This document shows, piece after piece, positions 26,330-34,535 of a stretch of 53,399 nucleotides of DNA. The notes beneath the pieces are model-generated. The model had not been told where the DNA came from and searched no databases. It saw only the letters and a list, made by a program, of their open reading frames with translations. Position 1 is the first letter of the stretch. Every line of letters starts with the position of its first letter. Location: contig NZ_JAPNLK010000059.1 of NCBI RefSeq assembly GCF_026627505.1, forward strand, positions 1-53,399, read 5' to 3'. This DNA is from Streptomyces sp. H27-H5 (lineage in GTDB: Bacteria; Actinomycetota; Actinomycetes; Streptomycetales; Streptomycetaceae). Position numbers and translations under genes: made by a program.

Positions 26330-26574
26330 CAGGAGTCCTTACCGTAGCTGCGGGCGGCGGTGGTGGAGGGCGTCAGATCGCGGTTGAAGCGGGTGTCCAC
26401 GAAGTCCTTGAAGACGACCTTGCCGGGGATCAGCTTCAGTTCGGTGAAGGTGTCGGCGATCTTCTGTTCGGAGGCGACCGCCGCGTCGTCGACGGCGACC
26501 GTGACCCGGGTGCCGGTGCCGCGCTTGACGGCGTCGAAGGCGCGCGGCCCCTGTCTGGTCCGATCCCACGGTGC
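26329..26574 (-). pseudogene. 3' remnant of an SsuA-like sulfonate-binding protein gene
   Basis: An 81-codon open stretch after an in-frame stop at 26575-26577, ending with a TGA that overlaps the ATG of the SsuD-type gene (TGATG). The peptide AFDAVKRGTGTRVTVAVDD, then EQKIADTFTELKLIPGKV and FKDFVDTRFNRDL, matches the C-terminus of aliphatic-sulfonate ABC-transporter binding proteins. The signal peptide and most of the protein are missing. The sequence just upstream belongs to an unrelated small secreted protein, which marks a deletion junction near 26565-26585. Confidence 0.75.
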
Positions 26575-26586
26575 TCACCCCTCCCG

Positions 26587-26832
26587 TCAGCCGTCGATCG
26601 CGTCGTGCGACGCCGACGCCTCGCGGCCGACGGGCCCGCCGAGGGTGCCCTGCAACCCGAGGGCCTGCTCCTCGGCGACGGCCTGCGCGAGGCTCTCGTG
26701 CAGCCCGCTCACGGAGGTGATGCGCTCCGTCGGGGCGGGCGCCGCGTTGGCCGCGCCGACCGCCGTGATCGCGATGCCCGCGGCCAGCACGATCGCGGCG
26801 CCGCCGGCCGCCAGCTTCCTGTTCGTCTTCAT
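26587..26832 (-). CDS. Small secreted protein, unknown function
   Basis: An 81-aa protein with a clear Sec signal: MKTNRKL, then a hydrophobic run (AAIVLAAGIAITAVGAA) and an ANA-A cleavage site. The mature ~50 residues are acidic and polar (SVSGLHESLAQAVAEEQALG) without cysteines. GGGAGAGG precedes ATG 26832. I do not recognise the family. It sits directly upstream of the ssuA remnant, so its C-terminus may have been altered by the deletion. The 124 nt between it and the HAD gene show nothing I can support. Confidence 0.65.
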   Translation of the reverse strand: MKTNRKLAAGGAAIVLAAGIAITAVGAANAAPAPTERITSVSGLHESLAQAVAEEQALGLQGTLGGPVGREASASHDAIDG

Positions 26833-26956
26833 GGGCCTCTCCCGGTGTGGGGCGGCGGAGGTTCCACCGCTGTCCTGTACCGGCACGACCGTAGGCGGGC
26901 GTTCGGCCCCGAAGAGGCAGTTCCCAGGGGCAGTTGGAGCGTGCGGCCCCCGGCGA

Positions 26957-27634
26957 TCAGGCGGCCCGGTGTTCGCCCAGCCACTCGTAGGCCGTGTCGG
27001 CGCTGAATTCGCCCCGGCCGCCGCGGAAGAGCAGCCCGGCCGTCGTGAAGGCCGGGTCCCCGGCGGCGATCGGCACATAGGGCACGGCCAGGCACTCCAT
27101 CCCGGCGGCGTGCGCGGCCCGCACGCCGGGCGCCGCGTCCTCGACGACCACGCAATCGGCCGGTTCCGCGCCGAGCCGGCGGGCCGCCTCCAGGAACACG
27201 TCCGGGGCGGGCTTGCCGTGCGGCACCTCCTCGGCGGACACCACCGTCGTCAGCAGCGCGTCCAGCCCGGTCCCGGCCAGCACCGTGTCGATGGCCTCCC
27301 GAGAGGAACCGGAGGCGACCGCCATCGGGACGCCCTCGCAGTGCAGCCGCTCCACGAACTTGCGCATCTCGGGGAAGACCTCGGTCCGGGTGCGGGCCAG
27401 CTCCAGATAGGCGGCGTTCTGTTCCGCGAGGAGTTGTTCCACCGGGGCCCGCAGCGCGTGGCGCTCCTTGAGGATCTCCAGCGTCTCCATCGTGCCGATG
27501 CCGATGAAGTGCGCGTGCTGCTCCCAGGTGAAGTCGGGGATCCCGTGGTGCGCCAGGGTGCGGCGTCCGGACTCGTAGTAGTTCGGCTCGCTGTCCACGA
27601 GAGTGCCGTCGAGATCGAATATGACGGAGATCAT
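26957..27634 (-). CDS. HAD-family hydrolase, beta-phosphoglucomutase-like
   Basis: A 225-aa HAD phosphatase with a helical cap. Motif I is FDLDGTLVDSEPNYYESG right at the N-terminus, motif II VASGSS, motif III the Lys of PHGKPAPDVFLEAA, motif IV VVEDAAPGVRAAHAAG. It should hydrolyse or transfer phosphate on a small sugar phosphate. ATG 27634 starts MISVIFDLDG; upstream in-frame codons lack an RBS. It is 47 nt downstream of the AsnC regulator on the same strand and may be its target or passenger. Confidence 0.9.
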   Translation of the reverse strand: MISVIFDLDGTLVDSEPNYYESGRRTLAHHGIPDFTWEQHAHFIGIGTMETLEILKERHALRAPVEQLLAEQNAAYLELARTRTEVFPEMRKFVERLHCEGVPMAVASGSSREAIDTVLAGTGLDALLTTVVSAEEVPHGKPAPDVFLEAARRLGAEPADCVVVEDAAPGVRAAHAAGMECLAVPYVPIAAGDPAFTTAGLLFRGGRGEFSADTAYEWLGEHRAA

Positions 27635-27680
27635 CCGCTGTGCCCGTCCTGCCGGTCGTGTACGTTTCCCGACCATATTG

Positions 27681-28160
27681 TCAGGGTTTGCGAGCGGCTC
27701 GTCCCACGGCCTCCACCAGCGGCAACACTCGGTGTGCGACCCGTTCACGCAGCGCTACCTCCATCCGGGTGCGGACCACGCCCGGAAGCCGGATCAGGCG
27801 CTGGATGACGTCCTCCAGATGCCCGTTGTCCCGGGCCGCGACCCGGGTCAGCAGATCGCCGCCCCCGGTGATGGAGAAGGCCTCGATGATCTCCGGTACC
27901 GCCGACAGGGCGTCCCCGACCTCGTCCAGATGCCCCTGCGTGACCTCGATGTGGACGAAGGCCAGCACCGGATGACCCAGCGCGGCCGGCGACAGCACGG
28001 GGCCCGTGCCCGTGATCACCCCGGTGCGCTCCAGCCGGTCCAACCGGGCCTGGAGGGTGCCGCGCGCCACGCCGAGGAGCCGGGCGTACTCCCGGACGCT
28101 GGTGCGCGGCTGCTCGATCAGCAGGCGCAGGATTCGGGTGTCGAGCTCGTCCACCGCCAT
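27681..28160 (-). CDS. Lrp/AsnC-family transcriptional regulator
   Basis: A 159-aa regulator. The N-terminal HTH reads DELDTRILRLLIEQPRTSV, then REYARLLGVARGTLQARLDR; the C-terminal RAM/AsnC ligand domain has VLAFVHIEVTQGHLDEV and ITGGGDLLTRVAARD, the turn that binds an amino acid effector. It would form dimers to octamers and sense an amino acid or related ligand. The start at ATG 28160 fits the family N-terminus. The HAD gene follows it; the DUF1295 gene ends 43 nt upstream. Confidence 0.93.
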   Translation of the reverse strand: MAVDELDTRILRLLIEQPRTSVREYARLLGVARGTLQARLDRLERTGVITGTGPVLSPAALGHPVLAFVHIEVTQGHLDEVGDALSAVPEIIEAFSITGGGDLLTRVAARDNGHLEDVIQRLIRLPGVVRTRMEVALRERVAHRVLPLVEAVGRAARKP

Positions 28161-28203
28161 GCCGTGAGGGTATCCGGCCAGGGCGTGCCACGGGCTCGGA
28201 CAC

Positions 28204-28989
28204 TCAATCGGTGCGGCGGGGCGGCCATGGCAGGAAGCCGCTGGTCCGGGCCCGGTAGGCGGCGTATCCCGGGCGGTCCGCCATATGGCGTTCCAGGAGG
28301 CGTTTGCCGCTGCCCGCGATCAGCAGGTACGACATCACGAGCGGGCCGATCACCGACACGGCGAACGCCGGCCAGGTCCCCCACGCGGTCAGCGACAGGC
28401 CCCACCACACGCAGAAGTCGCCGAAGTAGTTCGGGTGCCGGGTCCACGACCACAGGCCTCGGTCCATGATCCGGCCCCGGTTCGCCGGATCCGCCTTGAA
28501 CCGGGCCAGCTGGTGGTCGCCGACCGCCTCGAAGGTGATCCCGCACAGCCACAGCGCGGTGCCCGCCGCCATCGCGAGTGGCCCCGGGCCGCCGGTGGCG
28601 TACGGGCCCGCCTGGACCGGCAGGGAGACCAGCCACACCAGAGCCGCCTGCAGCAGGTACACCATGCGCAGCGCGTACAGGTGCGGGTTGCCGGGAGCCT
28701 TGGCCAGCATCCGCGCGTACCGCGGGTCCTCCCCGTGCCCGCGGCCCCGCCACGCGATGTGCCCGGCGAGACGCAGCCCCCACAGGACCGTCAGGGCGGC
28801 CGTGAGCGGCTGCCCGCCGTCCGACATCCCGTACGTGGCCACCGCCACGGCGGCGAACGCCAGGCCCCAGGCCACGTCGACCATCCGGTGCATCCCGCCC
28901 TGGACGCCCACCGCGAAGGTGATCAGCAGGACGGCGAGCGCCACGCCCGCCGAGACCGCCAGGTTGACCCCGAAGGCTCCCCAGTTCAC
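28204..28989 (-). CDS. DUF1295 membrane protein (steroid-5-alpha-reductase/ICMT-like)
   Basis: A 261-aa protein with about six to seven membrane helices. It ends with the family signature GLWSWTRHPNYFGDFCVWWG and the later LLIAGSGKRLLERHMADRPG. DUF1295 proteins resemble steroid 5-alpha-reductases and isoprenylcysteine methyltransferases, suggesting NAD(P)H-dependent reduction or methyl transfer on a lipid. The GTG start at 28989 is embedded in a GTGA overlap with the Cfa-type gene. It is last in the five-gene operon 34307-28204. In this setting it may reduce or finish a modified fatty acyl chain; that is inference. Confidence 0.88.
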   Translation of the reverse strand: MNWGAFGVNLAVSAGVALAVLLITFAVGVQGGMHRMVDVAWGLAFAAVAVATYGMSDGGQPLTAALTVLWGLRLAGHIAWRGRGHGEDPRYARMLAKAPGNPHLYALRMVYLLQAALVWLVSLPVQAGPYATGGPGPLAMAAGTALWLCGITFEAVGDHQLARFKADPANRGRIMDRGLWSWTRHPNYFGDFCVWWGLSLTAWGTWPAFAVSVIGPLVMSYLLIAGSGKRLLERHMADRPGYAAYRARTSGFLPWPPRRTD

Positions 28990-30203
28990 GACGTGCCGCC
29001 GTCCGGGGCCGTCAGCAGGATCTGGTGCACGTCCAGGTAGCCCGACGCGAAGCCGGCCTCGCAGTACGCCAGGTAGAACGTCCACATCCGGCGGAACGTC
29101 TCGTCGAAGCCCAGCGCCTCGACCCGCTCGGCCCGCTCCGCGAACCGCTCCCGCCACAGCCGCAGGGTCTGCGCGTAGTGCGCCCCGTAGCCCTCGCAGC
29201 GCTCCACCCGCAGGCGGGTGTGCCTCCGGGCCATGTCCTGCACCACCCGCACCGACGGCAGCATGCCGCCCGGGAAGATGTACTTGTGGATCCAGGTGTG
29301 CGTGTCCTTCGTGGCCGGCATCCGCTCGTGCGGCATGGTGATCGCCTGGAGCGCCACCCGCGCGCCCGGGGCCGCCAGCCGGTCCAGCGCGGCGAAGTAG
29401 ACCGGCCAGTACTCCGCGCCGACCGCCTCGATCATCTCCACGCTGACGATCGCGTCGTAACGGCCGGTTGCCTCACGGTAGTCACACAGCCGCACGTCGA
29501 CCCGGTCCGTCAGTCCGGCCTCCGCGATCCGCTTCATCGCCAACTCCCGCTGCTCCCGGGAGAGGGTGAGCGTCACCACGCGGGCGCCGCGCGCGGCAGC
29601 CCGGATCGCGAGTTCGCCCCAGCCGGTGCCGATCTCCAGCAGCCGGGTGTCCGGGCCGACGGCCGCCATGTCCAACAGCATGTCGATCTTGCGGCGTTGG
29701 GCGTCGGCCAACTGCCCGGGACCGGCGGGCAGGGCGCGGAAAACGGCGGACGAGTAGGTCATCGTCGGGTCGAGGAACTCGGCGAACAGTTCGTTCGACA
29801 GGTCGTAGTGCCGTCGGATGTTGGTGCGGGAGCCGTCCGGGGTGTTGCGGTCGGTGTCCGGGTGCCGGGCCGCCCACAGGCCCCGCAGCCGCTGCAACGG
29901 CGCCGGGACCAGCCCCGCCACGTGCCCCGCCATCACGGTCAGCACCGCGACCGGATCGCGGGCGTCCCACTCCCCGGCGAGGTAGGACTCGCCGAAACCG
30001 ATCAGGCCCTCCGCGGTGATCCGCCGCTCGAAGGCGGCCGGGTCGTACACCGCCATCGCCGGACCGCCCCGGCCGAGGAGTTCGCCGGGTCCCATCCGGA
30101 CCTGGAGCGGCAGCCGGTCGAGGGCCCGCCGGATCAGCAGCCGCCCCACGGCCGCCCGCGTCCGGGGCAGCCTCGGCACCACCGGGAGCGTCATCGTGCT
30201 CAC
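28986..30203 (-). CDS. Cfa-family SAM-dependent fatty-acid methyltransferase
   Basis: A 405-aa member of the cyclopropane-fatty-acid synthase family. It has the lipid-binding N-terminal part (GLIGFGESYLAGEWDARDPV), the family block YDLSNELFAEFLDPTMTYSS (133-152), the SAM motif LLEIGTGWGEL (188-198), and MIEAVGAEYWPVYFAALDRL. The enzyme would transfer a methyl or methylene group to a double bond of a phospholipid acyl chain. Operon partners (FAD amine-oxidase-like, DUF1365) recur with UfaM-like methyltransferases in singlet-oxygen or light regulons, so methylated or furan fatty acids are as likely as cyclopropane. GTG 30203 is in a GTGA overlap with AGGAGG upstream. Confidence 0.92.
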   Translation of the reverse strand: MSTMTLPVVPRLPRTRAAVGRLLIRRALDRLPLQVRMGPGELLGRGGPAMAVYDPAAFERRITAEGLIGFGESYLAGEWDARDPVAVLTVMAGHVAGLVPAPLQRLRGLWAARHPDTDRNTPDGSRTNIRRHYDLSNELFAEFLDPTMTYSSAVFRALPAGPGQLADAQRRKIDMLLDMAAVGPDTRLLEIGTGWGELAIRAAARGARVVTLTLSREQRELAMKRIAEAGLTDRVDVRLCDYREATGRYDAIVSVEMIEAVGAEYWPVYFAALDRLAAPGARVALQAITMPHERMPATKDTHTWIHKYIFPGGMLPSVRVVQDMARRHTRLRVERCEGYGAHYAQTLRLWRERFAERAERVEALGFDETFRRMWTFYLAYCEAGFASGYLDVHQILLTAPDGGTS

Positions 30204-30934
30204 TTCACACCCTCCTGGGGTACGTGTCGGGGGCGCGGCCGCACCGGCAGACCGCGCAGCCACAGCCGGATGCCGTGGAAGCGGATGCCCACCGCCACCG
30301 CGGCGGTGGACCAGGGGTGGCGCAGCGACGCCCGTACGGCGCCCCACGCGCCGGCGGGCCGGCGCTCCCCCCGCACGGTCGCCGTCAGCCGGGCGCCGTC
30401 GGCCCCGCCGGACAGCTGCACCATCAGCGCCAGCCGGTCGTCCGGTTCGGGCAGCCGCATCCGGTAGCCGCCGTCCACGTCGAGGAAGGGGGAGACGTAG
30501 AACTCCTTCTCCGCCCGGGCCGTGCCCCGCGCGGCCTCCGGACCGAGCAGGTAGCAGTGCCGCTCCCCGTACGTGTTGTGCACCTCGGCGACCACGTGGC
30601 GCAGCTCCCCGCCGGGGCCGTGGCACCAGTACACCGAGATCGGGTTGAACACGTATCCGAACACGCGGGCGTGCGCGAGCATCGACACCCGTGAACCGGC
30701 GGGCAGCGCCGCGTCCTTCGAGACCAGGAAGCGATCGAGCCCGGCCCGGATCGTCGGCAGCCCGCCGCCGAAGTGGTCCCGCGCGTCGAAGCGGGCCAGG
30801 TGCCGCAACGGGCCCGGTAGCCGGGGGAGTTCGTCGAGGTCCACCAGCCACAGGTACGAGCGGTGGCGCAGACCGTACGAGCGCTCGCCGGCCCGCACGT
30901 GTCGTATGTCGGCCTCGTACAGGCGGGGTTTCAC
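30200..30934 (-). CDS. DUF1365 protein
   Basis: A 244-aa soluble protein of family DUF1365. It carries the N-terminal LYEADIRHVRAGERSYGLRH, the block ARVFGYVFNPISVYWCHG and AEVHNTYGERHCYLL, and the C-terminal RFHGIRLWLRGLPV. The family is nearly always next to an FAD amine-oxidase-like protein and a Cfa-type methyltransferase, as here, in stress-induced operons. Its biochemical role is not established. The GTG at 30934 overlaps the upstream stop by 4 nt (a GTG at 30937 is also possible), and its own stop overlaps the Cfa gene start. Confidence 0.92.
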   Translation of the reverse strand: MKPRLYEADIRHVRAGERSYGLRHRSYLWLVDLDELPRLPGPLRHLARFDARDHFGGGLPTIRAGLDRFLVSKDAALPAGSRVSMLAHARVFGYVFNPISVYWCHGPGGELRHVVAEVHNTYGERHCYLLGPEAARGTARAEKEFYVSPFLDVDGGYRMRLPEPDDRLALMVQLSGGADGARLTATVRGERRPAGAWGAVRASLRHPWSTAAVAVGIRFHGIRLWLRGLPVRPRPRHVPQEGVK

Positions 30935-32220
30935 CACCTCACCCCCAGCGCCGCCGCCGCCTCCACGCCCGAGCGGCAGCCGTCCTCGTGGAACCCCCAC
31001 CCGTGGTACGCGCCGGCGTAGGCCGTCACCGGACCCGAAAGCGCCGGCAACAGACGCTGGGCGGCCACCGACTCCGGCGTGTAGACCGGGTGTTCGTAGT
31101 CCATCTCGGCCAGGACCAGGTCCGGGCGGACCCGGTCGTCGGCGTTGAGCGTCACCACGTACGGCTCCGGCGCGTCCAGGCTCTGGAGCCGGTTCATGTC
31201 GTAGCAGCTGACCCGTACGTGACCGTCCTGGGGACGGCAGCCGGACAGCCGGTAGTTCCAGCAGCCGCGGGCCCCGGCCGCCCGCGGCAGCACCGAGGCG
31301 TCGGTGTGCAGCACGGTCCGGTTGCGGGAGTAGCCGAACGCGCCCAGCGCCTCGCGTTCGGCGTCCGAGGGGTCGGCCAGCAGGCGCAGCGCCTGATCGG
31401 CGTGGACGGCGACGACCACCGAGTCGTACCCCGTCGAGGTCCCGTCCGCGGTGGTGATCCGGGCGCCCTCCGCGGTGCGCTCCACAGCGCGTACGGGGGT
31501 GCCCACCCGGACCGCCCCAGTACCGAGCCGCTCCCGCAGCAGCTCCACGTAGCGGGCCGAACCTCCTTCGACCGTACGCCAGTTCGGTGAGCCGCTCACC
31601 GACAGCAGCCCGTGATGGGCGAGGAACCGGAACAGGTACCGGGCGGGGTAGCGCAGCGCGGTGTCCGGCGGGCAGGACCACACCGAGGCCACCAGCGGGA
31701 TCGCGAAGTGCCCGGTGAAGTACGCGCCGAACCGGCCCTGTCGCAGGAACCGGGCCAGCGTGATCTCGGGTCCGGCCGACGGAGTCGCCAGCAGCCGCCG
31801 GGCCTGACGGTGGAAGGCCGGCACCTGGGCCAGCATCCGCAGGTACGCCAGGTTCGCGGCGGCCCGCGGCTGCGCGAACAGCCCGCGCGGACCGCGCGCC
31901 CCCGCGTACTCCAGCCCACAGCCCTCGCAGTGCACCGACAGGCTCATCGTCGTCGGTCGGGTGGCCACCCCCAACTCACCGAAGAGACGCAGCAGATGCG
32001 GGTAGGTGCGGTCGTTGTGCACGATGAACCCGGAGTCCACCGACCGGATCTCGCCGTCCGTCCCCTTCAGTTCATGGGTGTGGGCGTGCCCGCCCAGCCG
32101 GTCGTCGGCCTCGTACAGGGTCACCTCGTGGGAGCGTGCCAGCACGTATGCCGCCGTCAGCCCCGAGACACCCCCGCCGACCACGGCCGTACGCGGTCGT
32201 GATCGTCCTCGCTCGTTCAT
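30931..32220 (-). CDS. FAD-dependent amine-oxidase-like oxidoreductase (Cfa-operon type)
   Basis: A 429-aa flavoprotein. The N-terminal dinucleotide motif is VVGGGVSGLTAAYVLA, followed by YEADDRLGGHAHTHEL and VDSGFIVHNDRTYPHLLRL, then a CEGCGLEYAG cysteine pair. The C-terminus TAYAGAYHGWGFHEDGCRSG is typical of the group. Such proteins accompany Cfa-type methyltransferases and DUF1365, and may desaturate or oxidise the methylated acyl chain. ATG 32220 is in an ATGA overlap with the MMPL stop, with AAGGAGG upstream. Confidence 0.92.
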   Translation of the reverse strand: MNERGRSRPRTAVVGGGVSGLTAAYVLARSHEVTLYEADDRLGGHAHTHELKGTDGEIRSVDSGFIVHNDRTYPHLLRLFGELGVATRPTTMSLSVHCEGCGLEYAGARGPRGLFAQPRAAANLAYLRMLAQVPAFHRQARRLLATPSAGPEITLARFLRQGRFGAYFTGHFAIPLVASVWSCPPDTALRYPARYLFRFLAHHGLLSVSGSPNWRTVEGGSARYVELLRERLGTGAVRVGTPVRAVERTAEGARITTADGTSTGYDSVVVAVHADQALRLLADPSDAEREALGAFGYSRNRTVLHTDASVLPRAAGARGCWNYRLSGCRPQDGHVRVSCYDMNRLQSLDAPEPYVVTLNADDRVRPDLVLAEMDYEHPVYTPESVAAQRLLPALSGPVTAYAGAYHGWGFHEDGCRSGVEAAAALGVRW

Positions 32221-34307
32221 CGTGTTGCCTCCTTGACCGGTACTTCGGAGCCGGAGGGGTGCTCGGATGTGTCCCCGGGCGAACCGGGCCACCACGATTT
32301 CGGTCCGATGTCCCTGACCAGGGCCGGAACCAGCAGCGAACGCACGACGAGGGTGTCCAGCAGGACGCCGAAGGCCACGATGAACGCGATCTGCGCCAGG
32401 AACGCGAGCGGGATCACCCCCAGCGCGGCGAAGGTCGCCGCGAGGACCACGCCCGCCGAGGTGATCACCCCGCCGGTGGAGGTCAGACCGCGCCGGATGC
32501 CCTCGCGGTGACCGTGCGCCACGGTCTCCTCGCGAACCCGGGACATCAGGAAGATGTTGTAGTCCACGCCCAGCGCGACCAGGAAGACGGACCCGTACAA
32601 CGGGACCGAGGCGTCCGTCCCGGTGAACCCGAACACGCCCCGGAAGACGAGGGCGGACACGCCGAGCGTGGCGAGGAAGTTCAGCGCGACCGTCGCCACG
32701 AGCAGCACGGGCATCACCAGCGAGCGCAGCAACCCCGCCAGGATCACCAGGATGATCCCGAGCACCACCGGCACGATCAGGGCGCGGTCGTGGGCCGCCG
32801 TCCGCTGGGTGTCGTACTGCTGGGCCGTGTACCCGCCGACCAGCGCGTCCGCGCCCGGAACCGCGTGCACGGCGGTCCGCAACCGGCCCACCGTCTCCTT
32901 GGCCGCGTCGCTGTCGGCCGCGTCGTCCAGCGTCGCGTCGATCCGGACCCGGCCGCCGGGCCCGGGGGCGCCCACCCGCGCCGCGTCGGCGACGCCCTCG
33001 GTGGCCCGCGCGGCCGCCGCCACCTCGGTGGCCCGGTCGGCGTCCGCGATCACCACGGCGGGGTTGCCCGCGCCGCCCGGGAAGTGCCGCCCCAGCGTGG
33101 CCTGCGCCGACACCGACGGGGCGTCGTTCACGAAGATCTCGTCGAGCGGCACCCCCTTGGAGACCAGCATCGGGGAGAAGGCCGCGCAGGCCAGCAGCCC
33201 GGCCAGGGTCACGGCCCACACCCGGCGCGGCGCCCGGTCCACCAGCGCCGCCACCCGGGTCCAGACGGGATGCGCGGCGTCGGAGGCCTTCGGGCGGGCC
33301 GGCCAGTAGGCGGCCCGCCCCGACAGGACCAGCGCGGCGGGCAGGAACGTCAACGCGGCGAGCACCGCGCAGCCGATGCCGATCGCCCCCACCGGACCCA
33401 ACGCCCGGTTGTTGGTCAGGTCGCTCAGCAGGAGCGCCAACAGGCCCAGCGCGACGGTGGCCGCGCTCGCGACGACCGGCCCCAGCGTGCGCCGCCACGC
33501 GGCCCGCATCGCCACGAACCGGTCGGGCTCCGCCGCGAATTCCTCCCGGAACCGGGCCGTCAGCAGCAGCGCGTAGTCCGTCGCGGCACCGATGACCAGG
33601 ATCGACAGGATGCCCTGCACCTGACCGTCCACCCGGACCAGCCCGCGATCGGCCAGCCCGTACACGATCGCGCAGGCCAGACCGAGGGCGAGCACCGCGC
33701 CGAAGACCACGATCAGGGGCAGCAGCACACTGCGGTAGACGACGAGCAGGATCACCAGGACCGTCGCCAGCGCCACCCCCAGCAGCAGCCCGTCGATGCC
33801 CGCGAAGGCGTCCCCGAGATCCGCCTGGGTCGCGGCCGGACCGGCGATCGACACCGTGGTGCCCGGCACCTTCCCGGCCGCCCCGCGCACCCGGTCCAGT
33901 ACGTCCGTCAATCCGTCGCCGAGGTCCGGACGCAGCGGCACGACACCCCGCAGGGCCTGCCCGTCCCGCGAGGGAAGCGCCGGGGAGGGTGGGCCGGCGA
34001 GCCCCTCGCCCCCGGTCAGCGAGGCCAGCGCGGCGCTCGCGGCGCCCTGGCCGGCGGGGGTGATCCGCCCGCCGGCCGATGCGGTCCACACCACGATCGC
34101 GGGCAGCGACTCGGCCTGCCGCAGGACCCGCTGCGCCGCCACCACCCGGGTGGACTCGGCGCTGCGCGGCAGGAACGCGGCCTGATCGTTGGTGGCGACC
34201 TCGCCGAGCTTGCCCGCGTACGGGCCGAGCACCCCGCCGACGGCGAGCCAGCCGAGCAACAACAGGATCGCAATCGCCAGGCGGGTGATCCGCGGTGACG
34301 GGCGCAT
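32217..34307 (-). CDS. MMPL/RND-family membrane transporter
   Basis: A 696-aa transporter of the MMPL branch of the RND superfamily, with twelve predicted helices in two homologous halves (TM1 at 8-28; SILVIGAATDYALLLTARF in the first half, FLVALGVDYNIFLMSRVREE in the second). The two GxxxDY motifs are the usual proton-relay sites. Such proteins export lipids or lipid-linked compounds. ATG 34307 has GGGAG just upstream. It is the first gene of the five-gene light/stress operon, so it may move the modified lipid; that is a context-based guess. Confidence 0.93.
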   Translation of the reverse strand: MRPSPRITRLAIAILLLLGWLAVGGVLGPYAGKLGEVATNDQAAFLPRSAESTRVVAAQRVLRQAESLPAIVVWTASAGGRITPAGQGAASAALASLTGGEGLAGPPSPALPSRDGQALRGVVPLRPDLGDGLTDVLDRVRGAAGKVPGTTVSIAGPAATQADLGDAFAGIDGLLLGVALATVLVILLVVYRSVLLPLIVVFGAVLALGLACAIVYGLADRGLVRVDGQVQGILSILVIGAATDYALLLTARFREEFAAEPDRFVAMRAAWRRTLGPVVASAATVALGLLALLLSDLTNNRALGPVGAIGIGCAVLAALTFLPAALVLSGRAAYWPARPKASDAAHPVWTRVAALVDRAPRRVWAVTLAGLLACAAFSPMLVSKGVPLDEIFVNDAPSVSAQATLGRHFPGGAGNPAVVIADADRATEVAAAARATEGVADAARVGAPGPGGRVRIDATLDDAADSDAAKETVGRLRTAVHAVPGADALVGGYTAQQYDTQRTAAHDRALIVPVVLGIILVILAGLLRSLVMPVLLVATVALNFLATLGVSALVFRGVFGFTGTDASVPLYGSVFLVALGVDYNIFLMSRVREETVAHGHREGIRRGLTSTGGVITSAGVVLAATFAALGVIPLAFLAQIAFIVAFGVLLDTLVVRSLLVPALVRDIGPKSWWPGSPGDTSEHPSGSEVPVKEATR

Positions 34308-34387
34308 GGCACTCCCGGACAAGAGGTCAGTCTGTGCTGAGGTGGTGGACGGGCCTTCTGGATCACCTTTCGGCCGGGACACGTCAT

Positions 34388-34421
34388 TCGGATGCGCCGA
34401 TCGGGCGGTCGGCGCATCCGA
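34388..34421. promoter_or_regulatory. 13-bp perfect inverted repeat in the divergent promoter region
   Basis: Arms TCGGATGCGCCGA and TCGGCGCATCCGA pair perfectly around an 8-nt centre (34401-34408). The repeat is in the 228-nt region between the divergent MMPL operon and SDR-photolyase-LitR operon, about 80 nt above one start and 115 above the other. Divergent genes exclude a terminator role here, so an operator controlling both operons is the best reading. Confidence 0.55.
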
Positions 34422-34462
34422 TCGCCGCGACCGGGCCGAATCCCCAGAGAGGTCACGCCCAC

Positions 34463-34490
34463 GAGATCTCCCGGCATCCCAAGAGATCTT
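34463..34490. promoter_or_regulatory. Two GAGATCT sites 20 bp apart upstream of the SDR-photolyase operon
   Basis: GAGATCTC at 34463 (a palindrome) and AGAGATCTT at 34482 place two AGATCT cores exactly 20 bp apart, about two helical turns, 46-72 nt upstream of ATG 34536. Same-face spacing suggests a dimeric or tetrameric activator or repressor such as the LitR-like protein. No classical -35/-10 pair is evident nearby. Confidence 0.35.
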
Positions 34491-34535
34491 CCGTACGAGG
34501 TCCCCGACCGGGACCACCAGGAGCGGAGACACGTC

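Noticed and set aside
28986..30203. Simple cyclopropane-fatty-acid synthase
   Set aside because: As the sole function this was set aside because the operon partners (FAD amine-oxidase-like, DUF1365) typically accompany variant methyltransferases. Cyclopropane synthesis remains possible.
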